A stretch of DNA of 59,345 nt, taken from NCBI GenBank assembly GCA_016195825.1, contig JACPYV010000095.1, forward strand, positions 1 to 59,345, given 5' to 3'. Position numbers and translations under genes: made by a program. This stretch comes from Burkholderiales bacterium. GTDB lineage: Bacteria; Pseudomonadota; Gammaproteobacteria; Burkholderiales; Burkholderiaceae_C. How positions within the stretch are numbered: the stretch's first letter is position 1; each line of letters starts with the position of its first letter. This document shows, one piece after another, positions 32,318-40,801 of the stretch. Below the pieces are notes generated by a model. That model saw only the letters and a list, made by a program, of their open reading frames with translations, had not been told where the DNA came from and searched no databases.

Positions 32318-34586
32318 ACCGCAACGACCGGTGCCGCAACCGAGCCCGGACAATCCATTCCAGCAGATCATGTTTGATCGACAGGATTTGCAAGGAATGC
32401 AGCCCGGCGGTGGGCCCAAGAAAGAGTTCGTGCCGGTTGACACCGCCTATCGTCAAGCGCTCGCCGCGACGCTGGACGGCGCGACGGAGGGCTTGGCGAC
32501 ACAAATGCAGGCACACCCGCATTCGCTCGCCCCGTTGATCTTTCGCTTGCGGCATGAAGCCATTGCGAAGTCCCACCGCCCGCTCAAGGTGGTTGAAGAA
32601 GCAGGGCTGATGCCCGCTGGGCATGAGCGTGTCGAAGAGATGCTGGTCGGCGCGCACAGCGGCAGCATCACCGCGCTGCGTAGCGTGATTCTTGATCGCG
32701 ACATCAAGGAGATTCGCGCCAACCTGAGTGCTATCCAGCGCATCGAATCCTGGGGGCGGGCCCAGCGCAATCCTGAGGGGACGTTGGCCGTTCAGCAACG
32801 CGGCCGCGCACTGCTGCGCTTCTTCCGCTACGGCAACGACGCCGCCAACGCTCAGTTGTTCCAGGCGATTCGCCACCTGCTGAGTCATCTCGGATTGAAG
32901 TACCGCTTCTTCAGGCAGTCACGTCATGGCTGGTTTTACGCCAGCCTCATGGACGTCAGCAATCTCAGCGAGGACAAGTTCGATGCGCTGCTGAGTTTCC
33001 CTGGCCTACGGCGCCTGATGCCGGAACCGCAGTTGCAGCCGGCAGCTACCGGCGGCAGCGCAATTGCAGTCGCGGCGGGGCCTCACTTGGATCCACCGCT
33101 CGCGGGGCTACCGACTGTCGGCGTGTTCGACACGGGGACCGGGCCTGCTGCAGTTGACCTGGCGCCTTGGCTCGTGGGCAGGACGACCTTCGTCCTCCCG
33201 CCGGACACTGATCACGAGCACGGCACCCACGTGGCATCGCTGGTCGCCGGTGCTCATCGCATGAACGGCGGTCACCTGGACCTGCCACCCGTCGGCGCCT
33301 TGGTGTACGACGCGTGCGGCCTGGAGTCCGGCCCGAACGGCAGCTTCGTTAGCGACCTGATCACACGCCTCGAAGAGGCGGTGCGAGGCAAGCCAGACGT
33401 GCGGGTATGGAATCTGTCTCTAGGTTCGCCGCATGGGTGCGACGAACAGACCTTCAGCGAGTTCGCACAGGCGCTTGATCAGCTGAGCGACCAGTTCAAC
33501 GTGCTCTTCGTCGTGGCCGCCGGAAACTATGTCGTAGAGCCGCGCCGCACGTGGCCCAGCCTGGCGACGCTCCAAGACCAGGTGTCTTGTCCCGGGGAGT
33601 CGGTGCGCGCGCTCACGGTGGGATCGGTCTGTCACGCGGGAGCCATCGACGCGTTGAATGAGCCCGGTGAACCGGCGGCCTACAGCCGGCGAGGGCCAGG
33701 GCCGGTTTTCACGCCCAAGCCCGACATCGTTCACGTCGGTGGCGGGGTGCATGCTCCCTGGGCAACGGGGGCTTCAAGCGTCGCTGTGCTGACCGCAGGC
33801 AACACGCAGACCCGTAACTTCGGAACCAGCTTTGCAGCGCCGATCGCAGCGAGCATGGCTGCACATGCCTGGCAAGCCATCGACGGCGGCACGGGCTTGA
33901 CCGCAAGTCCGGCGCTGGTCAAAGCTCTCATGATCCACGCTGCGCAGCTGTCGTCACCTGCGTACACGCCCTGGGAGCGGCGCTACTACGGCACGGGCCT
34001 TCCGCGGGACGTGACCTCCGCCCTGTACGACCGGGCGGACAGCTTCACGCTGATCTTCGAGTCGCGCGTGGTTCCGTCAATACGCTGGCGCAAGGCACCG
34101 TATCCCATCCCATCTGGCCTGCTGCGCGACGGAAAGTTCCGGGGCGAGGTCATCATCACGGCGGTGTACGCGCCTCCCCTGGACGGCAACACGGGCGCCG
34201 AATATGTCCGCGCCAACGTGGAGCTGAGCTTTGGCACCTTGGACGGCGACAGCATCCACAGCAAGGTGCCGCTCAAGGGCGAGGATGGCACCGATGGCTA
34301 CGAAGCTGCGCAGGTCGAGCATGGCGGCAAGTGGGCACCTGTGAAGGTGCACCGGAAGTCGTTCCCCAATGGCGTATCCGGCGATACGTGGGCGTTGCAG
34401 GCACGGATGTTCTTGCGGGAGTTCGAGCCCGCAATGGCAGAGGGCTTGACCGTTTACATCCTCTGCACGCTGCGATCACTTGACGGCGATACGGAAATCC
34501 ACGCTCAGGGCATGCGGGCCCTAGCGGCAACCAATTGGGTACGCCATGACCTACCGGTGAGGGTCCCGATCCAGGCACTCGCGTAG
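32283..34586 (+). CDS. ietS: IetS-like subtilisin (S8) serine protease
   Basis: A 767-residue cytoplasmic-type protein without a signal peptide. About 270 residues of helical N-terminal region precede an S8 domain with D283 (VGVFDTGTG), H313 (EHGTHVASLVAG), the oxyanion Asn region (VVAAGN) and S516 (NFGTSFAAPIAA). A beta-rich C-terminal domain of about 200 residues follows. All catalytic positions are intact. The start at the ATG at 32283 overlaps the ATPase gene by 35 bases, showing tight coupling. In ietAS the protease is the likely effector; its target is not known. Confidence 0.85.
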   Translation: MATRRTTNSPAEPQRPVPQPSPDNPFQQIMFDRQDLQGMQPGGGPKKEFVPVDTAYRQALAATLDGATEGLATQMQAHPHSLAPLIFRLRHEAIAKSHRPLKVVEEAGLMPAGHERVEEMLVGAHSGSITALRSVILDRDIKEIRANLSAIQRIESWGRAQRNPEGTLAVQQRGRALLRFFRYGNDAANAQLFQAIRHLLSHLGLKYRFFRQSRHGWFYASLMDVSNLSEDKFDALLSFPGLRRLMPEPQLQPAATGGSAIAVAAGPHLDPPLAGLPTVGVFDTGTGPAAVDLAPWLVGRTTFVLPPDTDHEHGTHVASLVAGAHRMNGGHLDLPPVGALVYDACGLESGPNGSFVSDLITRLEEAVRGKPDVRVWNLSLGSPHGCDEQTFSEFAQALDQLSDQFNVLFVVAAGNYVVEPRRTWPSLATLQDQVSCPGESVRALTVGSVCHAGAIDALNEPGEPAAYSRRGPGPVFTPKPDIVHVGGGVHAPWATGASSVAVLTAGNTQTRNFGTSFAAPIAASMAAHAWQAIDGGTGLTASPALVKALMIHAAQLSSPAYTPWERRYYGTGLPRDVTSALYDRADSFTLIFESRVVPSIRWRKAPYPIPSGLLRDGKFRGEVIITAVYAPPLDGNTGAEYVRANVELSFGTLDGDSIHSKVPLKGEDGTDGYEAAQVEHGGKWAPVKVHRKSFPNGVSGDTWALQARMFLREFEPAMAEGLTVYILCTLRSLDGDTEIHAQGMRALAATNWVRHDLPVRVPIQALA

Positions 34587-34849
34587 CGAAGGATTTCCGA
34601 TTGCGGGGTCAGCGAGCCGCCGCCGTGCATCAATGACCACCGTGAGTCTCAATGGCTCGTGCACCCACCGTTAGCCGTCGTGCAAGGACTGGCGCGACAG
34701 GCCGATGCGCAAGGCGCAGTACGGCGCGCGGCATAGTTCACAGACCCGGTTGGGGCTGGGTACTTGGTGAGTTTTCACCATGAGTGGGCGATTCGGCCGC
34801 CAATACATTCGTGGCGGCCATCCAATGACGCACGCCTCCGCAAGCACGC

Positions 34850-35647
34850 ATGAAAACGCTGTTAGATCTTCATCCAACTGCTCTGGACCAAAACTTGGCT
34901 CGCAGCTTGTCGGAGCTTCACAAGGACTGCCTGGCGTCTTTTCTGCTTCCCAAAGAACATCATGAAGGAAGAGAGCGACTTCTCGGCACTGGCTTCTTCG
35001 TGGCTACACCCGACGCCACCCTGGCAAGGCTCTACACAGCCAGGCACGTGCTTGAAGAATTCGATCACACCCACGGTCGCATCACGGTCGACACCACCGG
35101 CGTGAAACTGGGTGACATCGGACTGCGCAGTTTGCATCCGACGTTGGACTTGGCGCGCTGGGACATCCCTTCAAACGCCCTGATCGAGCAAGGCATCACG
35201 CACGTTCCGGGTCTGCCGATCTTCCCGCGTGAGATGGCGCGCGATGCATTCGAGCCAACCGACTCTTTCATGCTGCTCGGCTATCCAGGATCCAAAAACG
35301 CCTCCTTGGATTTCAGAGAAGGCCAGCGACCCGACCGGGCTATCTTGGCGTTGGCACTGCACGGGTCAGTCCTTGACGCGCAAACGGGTGTCCGCACCTT
35401 CGAGTACAGAGGCAAGGCGACGCCCGAAAAATGGAACCCGGCGGTGACAAACCCGCCGGCACTGGCTGGGATGAGCGGCTCACCGTGCCTACGCTTCGTG
35501 CACGAACGGAAAAGCGGTCGGCTGGCTGTCGTTCTGGCAGGGGTGTTTTACGCGTGGTCAAGCCGCAGGCACGAGCTCAGCGTGGCAGCCATTGGTGATC
35601 CATGGATGGACTTGCCCAACGACGACCCTGAAGCTCTGGACCTCTGA
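34850..35647 (+). CDS. Trypsin-like (S1) serine protease
   Basis: A 265-residue protein with a trypsin-like fold: GTGFFVAT leads to H66 in YTARHVLEE, an acidic LDLARWD (D100) and the nucleophile S209 in AGMSGSPCL, giving a plausible His/Asp/Ser triad. There is no signal peptide, so it probably acts in the cytoplasm. The ATG at 34850 lies within a poorly defined upstream region. It is downstream of ietS with a gap of about 260 bp. Intracellular trypsin-like proteases occur in several defence systems, where they are activated by partner proteins; here the link to ietAS is only by neighbourhood. Confidence 0.72.
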   Translation: MKTLLDLHPTALDQNLARSLSELHKDCLASFLLPKEHHEGRERLLGTGFFVATPDATLARLYTARHVLEEFDHTHGRITVDTTGVKLGDIGLRSLHPTLDLARWDIPSNALIEQGITHVPGLPIFPREMARDAFEPTDSFMLLGYPGSKNASLDFREGQRPDRAILALALHGSVLDAQTGVRTFEYRGKATPEKWNPAVTNPPALAGMSGSPCLRFVHERKSGRLAVVLAGVFYAWSSRRHELSVAAIGDPWMDLPNDDPEALDL

Positions 35648-35925
35648 TAGAGCCGGACATGGAATTCGAGCACGCCAAGTTCCTTGGCCTCGGACGTTGC
35701 TTGATCAGGTAGAGCCCGTCATCCAGGTCCTTAAACGGCCTATTTGCCCTCCCTGCATTCGATTGTTGAAGGGGTCTCTGCCGGCCAAACTAGGCGGTAT
35801 CCCCTGCACGGCGCGCCGTCACAGGTGCCAGGGGAGGGTAGCCACCCAATGCGCTTTCACGGTCTCGGCCCAGATACTCACCACACGGCGAAATTAGGTC
35901 GATCTGCAGGCGAGGGGAGGGGCCC

Positions 35926-37503
35926 ATGAGAACGGTTTACGCGACGGTGCTGTCTATGCACGACGCCAACGACGTCCACGCGGCGCTGGATTTGGTGGGC
36001 CGGTGGATCACCGACTGGTACGCGCGGTTTCGCGTCAATGTCGATGACGTCGTCGCAGCGATCGGCGAAGGTGACATCGACGCAACGCCTATGACCGGTC
36101 ACCGGCTCGTCATTCGCAGCCTGCAAACGACCGAGCGGCCGAACGAACGCGTCATCGACCTGCGCTGGAGCTATCCGGACCAGTACGACAAGAGCTTGGG
36201 CTGGCACACCAACCTGACGCTGTACCGAACAGCGGACCGGCTGGACTTGGCGTTGGAGGTGTGCGTGACAGGCCTGAGCTTCAAGGTTGCACCAGCCAAC
36301 ATCAAGCTGGGTTCGCCGCGGTTGGTGAGAGACATCAGCCGGCTGCGGTCTGTCTACCTCGCCGGCCGCGCGTACAACAAGACGCCCGAAGTGATCCAGG
36401 CGCCGGAAGTTGACGATTTGGTCACCGAGCTCATGCTCCCGCAGCGGGCGCACCCAGTGGTTGTGGTCTCACGGAGGACGCGCCAGGACGCTCCGCTGAT
36501 CGACAGCAGCGCGTTGGCAGAGAGCCTCGCCGGCGTCGCCAAGGTCTATGAACTGGCCGACAAGTGGGCGGCCTACAAGCTGGACGAGCTCGTGGGCCGC
36601 GAACTGGCCTGCTTTGACGGGGCGATTCGGATCTACTGGCCAGGGTTCACGCTGACCGCGAAGCCCTACGCGCATCCGCTTTGGCTTGCCAAGTCGCTTT
36701 CGACGGACGAGATGGCCGCGCGGTCCCAGCGGCAGCTGTGCACCGCAGTCTTCAACGCGGCGTCATTTCGCTTCTCAGAACCGCAGGAAATCACGGATTT
36801 CAGGCGCCTCGCTGACCGCGAAGAACGCCAATCGGCGCGTCAGCCCGCCGCCGATGCGGCCGACGTCGACAAGCTGCTTCACGACCTCTATGACATGGAG
36901 GAGCGGCTCAAGACAGCGCAGGCGGACAACGACGCGTTGCGCGAGCAGGTGAAGCGGCACGAGGAGAACATCGCGGCACTCACGTCGCCTGGCATGTGGG
37001 ATGCAGCGCCGGCGGTGGATGAGCCGGCTCCAGGGCCAGAAGCAGTTGAAGAGGGCGAGCCGGTCGTCACAGTCGCAGCCGCGGTCCGCCGCGCCGCGGA
37101 AGAAAACGACCACCTGACGTTCCTGCAAAGCGCGTTCAGTTCGGCCGAAGACTCGCCCTTCCGCCATCCGGAGCGTGCGTTGCAGGCGCTGCAGGCGATC
37201 AATGAAGTGGCGGGCGTCTGGCAGAACAGCCTCAAGTCCAAGAAGTCGGTCGGATCTCTGAAGGACCACTTCAAGAAGCTGGGCTTCACCTATGCCGACG
37301 ACGTCTCGCAGACCTCTGGCAACCGCTATGGCGACGAGTACGAGGCCAAAGACGGCGGCCGGACCTACGACATTTCCCCGCACATCACCATCGGCGCCAA
37401 GCAGGCTGACTCCTGTCTGTCGATCCACTGGGCCTGGGACGAATCGACCGGCAAGGCGGTGGTCGCCCATGTCGGCCGGCACAAGACCAACACCAGCTCT
37501 TGA
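35926..37503 (+). CDS. Large unrecognised protein with coiled coil and conserved C-terminal domain
   Basis: A 525-residue soluble protein. The N-terminal 270 residues are a mixed alpha/beta domain with WHTNLTLYRTADRLDLALEV and GAIRIYWPGF. A coiled coil (about 310-360, MEERLKTAQADNDALREQVK) and an acidic Pro/Ala linker follow. The C-terminal 110 residues contain FKKLGFTYADDVSQTSGNRYGDEY, then PHITIGAK, a LSIHWAWDE strand and VVAHVGRHKTN, resembling a small domain I have seen at the end of many uncharacterised defence-island proteins (an SIHF-x-WDE/IGHCGRHL pattern). I cannot name the family. It sits between the protease cluster and the Wadjet-like operon and may be an effector or sensor. Confidence 0.7.
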   Translation: MRTVYATVLSMHDANDVHAALDLVGRWITDWYARFRVNVDDVVAAIGEGDIDATPMTGHRLVIRSLQTTERPNERVIDLRWSYPDQYDKSLGWHTNLTLYRTADRLDLALEVCVTGLSFKVAPANIKLGSPRLVRDISRLRSVYLAGRAYNKTPEVIQAPEVDDLVTELMLPQRAHPVVVVSRRTRQDAPLIDSSALAESLAGVAKVYELADKWAAYKLDELVGRELACFDGAIRIYWPGFTLTAKPYAHPLWLAKSLSTDEMAARSQRQLCTAVFNAASFRFSEPQEITDFRRLADREERQSARQPAADAADVDKLLHDLYDMEERLKTAQADNDALREQVKRHEENIAALTSPGMWDAAPAVDEPAPGPEAVEEGEPVVTVAAAVRRAAEENDHLTFLQSAFSSAEDSPFRHPERALQALQAINEVAGVWQNSLKSKKSVGSLKDHFKKLGFTYADDVSQTSGNRYGDEYEAKDGGRTYDISPHITIGAKQADSCLSIHWAWDESTGKAVVAHVGRHKTNTSS

Positions 37504-37669
37504 ACGCTGACGGGGAGGCTATTCCGGTGCGGCGCAGTGGGCCTCTTGCGAGAAAACAGTCCTCCTCGCACCTGTGGCAACGCAAGGCGCCAGGGCCCTG
37601 ACTACTGAGTTGGTCTGGCGATCAAAGTAGACGCAGCTTTCAAACTCGGATTGCAGCTTGGTGGTGACC

Positions 37670-38539
37670 TCACGAGGGAACGCTACCGACGCTGAACAGG
37701 TCTCCCAGACTCTCGGAATTCTCGAGATAGAGCTGGAACTGCGGTGGCCGATCTCGCTTCAGATCGGTCGCAAGGCGGAGATCCTGCACGACGTAGCTAG
37801 CAAGGGCCTTGCGCACTCTCAGGTTCAAGGACGCCTTTCCGGCGAAGTACTCTCTGCGCAACAAGCGTTGATGCTCCTCGCCGAATTCAGGATGCGCCAC
37901 GACCTTTAAGTTGACGAACTTGTTCCAGTCGACATCTTGACGGCGTAGTTTTGGCGCGGCCTGATCCAGCATCGTGTACGAGAGCACCCGTCCAAGGGCG
38001 AAATCGCGGAACTCCTTGCGCAGGTCGCACCACGCACGCATGTGCCAACGCCGCGGCGCGCGAACCAGGCTGTGAGGAAAGATGGATCGCTCAATCCCGC
38101 CAGGGTTCTGCATCGATCCGTAGGCAATCCAGAGGCCGGTACCGGCGCGGCACGCGGTCAACAGATCCGCAAACAGCCGCGGGTTCTCGCTCAACAGGGA
38201 AGGGCGCGCATCGACGAGGAGGTCGGAGCCGGGCAGACTGGTCGATGCCCCGGACAGCAGCCGCACGTAGTCGTCGGCGGAGGTCGGAGGGACCACGTCG
38301 TCGAACCTTGGAGATGGCTTGACCGGTGCGCGTGGGGTCGCGCGGGACAGCGCCTCGCCACGCTCCGCCATGTAAGCGGCCAGCAGCCGGCTAGATTGGA
38401 CTGCCTGGACGCCGAACACCTCACGGATGCGCGCGTTCGAAAGCTCGCCTTCCCAGCGCACCAGGACGTCCATGTCTCTGATGCGCCCGGACCCATCTTC
38501 CTGACCGCTTCCGGGGCTTATGACGTTCGAAGGTGGCAC
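37670..38539 (-). CDS. BrxR/CapW-like WYL-domain regulator
   Basis: A 289-residue regulator (GTG at 38539; an ATG at 38473 is possible). A winged-helix N-terminus (LSNARIREVFGVQAVQSSRLLAAY) is followed by a WYL domain with GLWIAYGSMQNPGG and RRWHMRAWCDLRKEFRDFALGR, and a C-terminal WCX-like part (LRVRKALASYVVQDLRLATD). This is the architecture of BrxR and CapW, homodimeric repressors found in front of BREX, CBASS and other defence systems that sense an unknown nucleic-acid-like ligand. It is divergent from the Wadjet-like operon, with inverted repeats in the shared 135-bp region. It probably represses the operon until a signal appears. Confidence 0.82.
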   Translation of the reverse strand: MPPSNVISPGSGQEDGSGRIRDMDVLVRWEGELSNARIREVFGVQAVQSSRLLAAYMAERGEALSRATPRAPVKPSPRFDDVVPPTSADDYVRLLSGASTSLPGSDLLVDARPSLLSENPRLFADLLTACRAGTGLWIAYGSMQNPGGIERSIFPHSLVRAPRRWHMRAWCDLRKEFRDFALGRVLSYTMLDQAAPKLRRQDVDWNKFVNLKVVAHPEFGEEHQRLLRREYFAGKASLNLRVRKALASYVVQDLRLATDLKRDRPPQFQLYLENSESLGDLFSVGSVPS

Positions 38540-38550
38540 GCGGGTGATTA

Positions 38551-38654
38551 TTCACAAGTGATAACTGTGAAAGTATACAGCGCGGGTATGGCCTAGAGTC
38601 AAGCAGGTTACAGTTATCAGGCGAGATATGTTATCTTTAAGGCTAACTGTTATT
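38551..38654. promoter_or_regulatory. Divergent operator region with inverted repeats
   Basis: TTCACA (38551-38556) pairs with TGTGAA (38566-38571). TGATAACTGT (38559-38568) is repeated inverted as ACAGTTATCA (38610-38619). Further half-sites are GTTATC (38630-38635) and AACTGTTATT (38645-38654). They lie in an AT-rich segment between the WYL regulator and jetA and are likely binding sites of the regulator. Confidence 0.65.
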
Positions 38655-38674
38655 GAGAAGACGCTAATCCTTCA

Positions 38675-40030
38675 ATGAAGTGCCTCCCGTTGCTCCGACT
38701 CAGCGCGCGTCTGCTGGACCTGCATGACGCGCAGCGGGAGCCAGGCAATTCGCCTGTGTACACGCAGGAGGAGCGCGCTGGACGCGGGGATGGTAGCTAT
38801 CTGGACCTGGATTGCATCGTGCTCGACGTGCTGAGGGGGCTGGCGCACGAGTCCGGCAATGAGTTCATCGGGTTTGACGCATTGCTGATCTCTGTCCGTG
38901 AGGTGGAGCCGCAAGTCGATTCAGAGGATCTTCGGTACGTCCTCAACGTGCTCGCGCGGCCGACGGAACTGTGGGCGATCGACCGCTCCGACGGGAGGGC
39001 CGATCTGGTCAGCGACAAGCAGACGCACCTGGTGGAGCGCACGCACTACGCCGATGACTACCGGCTGACGTCTATCGGCCGGGATGCGATCAGCGTCTCT
39101 TCCAACATCAGTGATTTCGCCTATGCGGAAGGTGATGCCCTCAAGTTGCTGCGCGCTATCGAGTCCGGTGATTTCGACGTGGCGCCTTCCTTCTCCGACG
39201 GTCTGCTGGACACGATCAGGTTCGCCAGCGTGGAACTGCGCCAGGAGATCGAGCGCGGCCAGGTGGACAAGGACTCGGAGGTGTTCAAGGTCAAGATGCC
39301 GCGATTCCGCGATGTCATCGAGAAAACGTCCGAACTCCTGCGCCAGGCCGAGGCTCGGCTGAAGTCCTGGCGCGCGACGGACAGCGACGAACTCGACGAC
39401 ACGCTGGCCGTCGATGTGTACGACCTTGAGCACCAGGTCCTGCGCGTTTACCAGGCGCTGGAATCGTTCGGGCGCGACCTGGCGGAGTTGACGAAGATCG
39501 CCGCCAAGCGCCGCACGTCGGCGGTCAGCGCCACTGATTTCCTGGAGGTGGCGCTGAACCTGGTCAAGCGCCCGCCCTCCGACCGCCAGCTTGAGTCGCT
39601 GTTTCGCCGGTTCGGTCCGCTTCGTCTCGATGGCATCTTTCCCTCGCCGGCAGACGTCCGGGGCAGGGTGCGTGTCTCGCTGACCAAGGCGGAGATGGCG
39701 CCGCGCTTTGAGACCGCTGTGGGCGCAGTCGAGGTGGCCGACACCCGCTTGAGGTTTCTTGGCGAATACGGCGACGTCATCCGGGCTCGCCTGGCGTCTG
39801 GGCCGCTGCCGCTTTCCGAAGCGCTCGAACGTGGGTGGTGCGTCCTGGACGGCACGCTCGAACTGGCGGAACTGCTGGGCGTCTATGTCGCGCCCTGGGC
39901 GCTGACCGAGGGCGAACCCATTGAACTTCGGATCCCGCGCGAGGTGGCGACCCGATCCGATGGCGTGGTTGGCGAGTTGATTTATTCCGACCTGGAGTTG
40001 GCCAGGGTCGAGAGGGGCGCATCAGCATGA
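38675..40030 (+). CDS. jetA: JetA-like (MukF/MksF-type) kleisin subunit
   Basis: A 451-residue protein: an N-terminal winged-helix part (LDLDCIVLDVLRGLAHESGNEF), helical middle with predicted coiled coil (DVIEKTSELLRQAEARLKSW) and a C-terminal winged-helix-like part (GRVRVSLTKAEM, LAELLGVYV). This fits a kleisin of the MukF/MksF/JetA class, which links the two heads of an SMC-like dimer. It is the first of four overlapping genes; its stop overlaps the next start by 4 bases (ATGA). The class is assigned from size, predicted fold and the invariable gene order of Wadjet operons. Confidence 0.72.
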   Translation: MKCLPLLRLSARLLDLHDAQREPGNSPVYTQEERAGRGDGSYLDLDCIVLDVLRGLAHESGNEFIGFDALLISVREVEPQVDSEDLRYVLNVLARPTELWAIDRSDGRADLVSDKQTHLVERTHYADDYRLTSIGRDAISVSSNISDFAYAEGDALKLLRAIESGDFDVAPSFSDGLLDTIRFASVELRQEIERGQVDKDSEVFKVKMPRFRDVIEKTSELLRQAEARLKSWRATDSDELDDTLAVDVYDLEHQVLRVYQALESFGRDLAELTKIAAKRRTSAVSATDFLEVALNLVKRPPSDRQLESLFRRFGPLRLDGIFPSPADVRGRVRVSLTKAEMAPRFETAVGAVEVADTRLRFLGEYGDVIRARLASGPLPLSEALERGWCVLDGTLELAELLGVYVAPWALTEGEPIELRIPREVATRSDGVVGELIYSDLELARVERGASA

Positions 40031-40794
40031 ACCGAATCGAGATGGGCCGCGTCCAGGCCTTCCTGCTTCAGCATCGCCGCATGGAGACCATCCCGCGAGG
40101 GAAGGGGCGCGTCGACGAGCGGGAGCTCGCCCGGCTGCTGAACGACGCCGACCTGGAGGCGCGCACCGAGCTCGAAGGCCTCCTGCAGGGGTTTGGTTTC
40201 GACCTGGTGGCGCTGGACGACTTCCAGACTCAGGGTCTTGCTCACGGAGGCAAGGTCTTCCTGTTGCCGCGTCGCCTGGATCAGGTGAGCGCGTTGTTCA
40301 GCGAGCGCTGGATCGACGAACGCATGCAGCTCAAGAACGAGACCATCACGACGCGGCGCATCTGGTTCACCCAGCTCTGGTTCGTGCTGCTCGCACTTTT
40401 CTACACCCATCGCAACCGCGTCGCGACGGAAGTGACGCGTTATGTCGAGACGACCTTCACGCGCGCCGACCTCGTGCAGGCCATGCATGAGTACATCAAC
40501 GACATGGTTCGCAAGCTCGGCCAGGACGCGCTGAAAGGTGACGTGGTCTACAACTGCCTGATCTCGGAAAGCGGCGCCCAGGTGGACAAGTACGCGGGAC
40601 GGTTCATCGAGCTGATGGTGGACGGCGCGCAAGTGGACGACCTCGGGGCAGACCGCTACCGCCAGTCGCTGCTTGGCGCGCTGGAGATGAAGAACAACCA
40701 TCTCCAGGGACTCGAACCTTGGATCCAGGCCACTGGCCCGCTTGAAGCGGGACGTGAGTTGCTTGTCCGCCCCTCCGATTCTTCCGAAGGCTAA
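40027..40794 (+). CDS. jetB: JetB-like (MukE/MksE-type, KITE) subunit
   Basis: A 255-residue protein with tandem winged-helix character (RGKGRVDERELARLLNDAD; TTRRIWFTQLWFVLLALFYTH; TRADLVQAMHEYINDMVRKLG), the size and composition of MukE/JetB (KITE) subunits that bind the kleisin. It lies in the correct position, between kleisin and SMC subunit, with a 4-base overlap upstream and only 7 bp before the next start. Assignment relies mostly on operon position. Confidence 0.7.
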   Translation: MNRIEMGRVQAFLLQHRRMETIPRGKGRVDERELARLLNDADLEARTELEGLLQGFGFDLVALDDFQTQGLAHGGKVFLLPRRLDQVSALFSERWIDERMQLKNETITTRRIWFTQLWFVLLALFYTHRNRVATEVTRYVETTFTRADLVQAMHEYINDMVRKLGQDALKGDVVYNCLISESGAQVDKYAGRFIELMVDGAQVDDLGADRYRQSLLGALEMKNNHLQGLEPWIQATGPLEAGRELLVRPSDSSEG

Positions 40795-40801
40795 GAACGC
40801 C

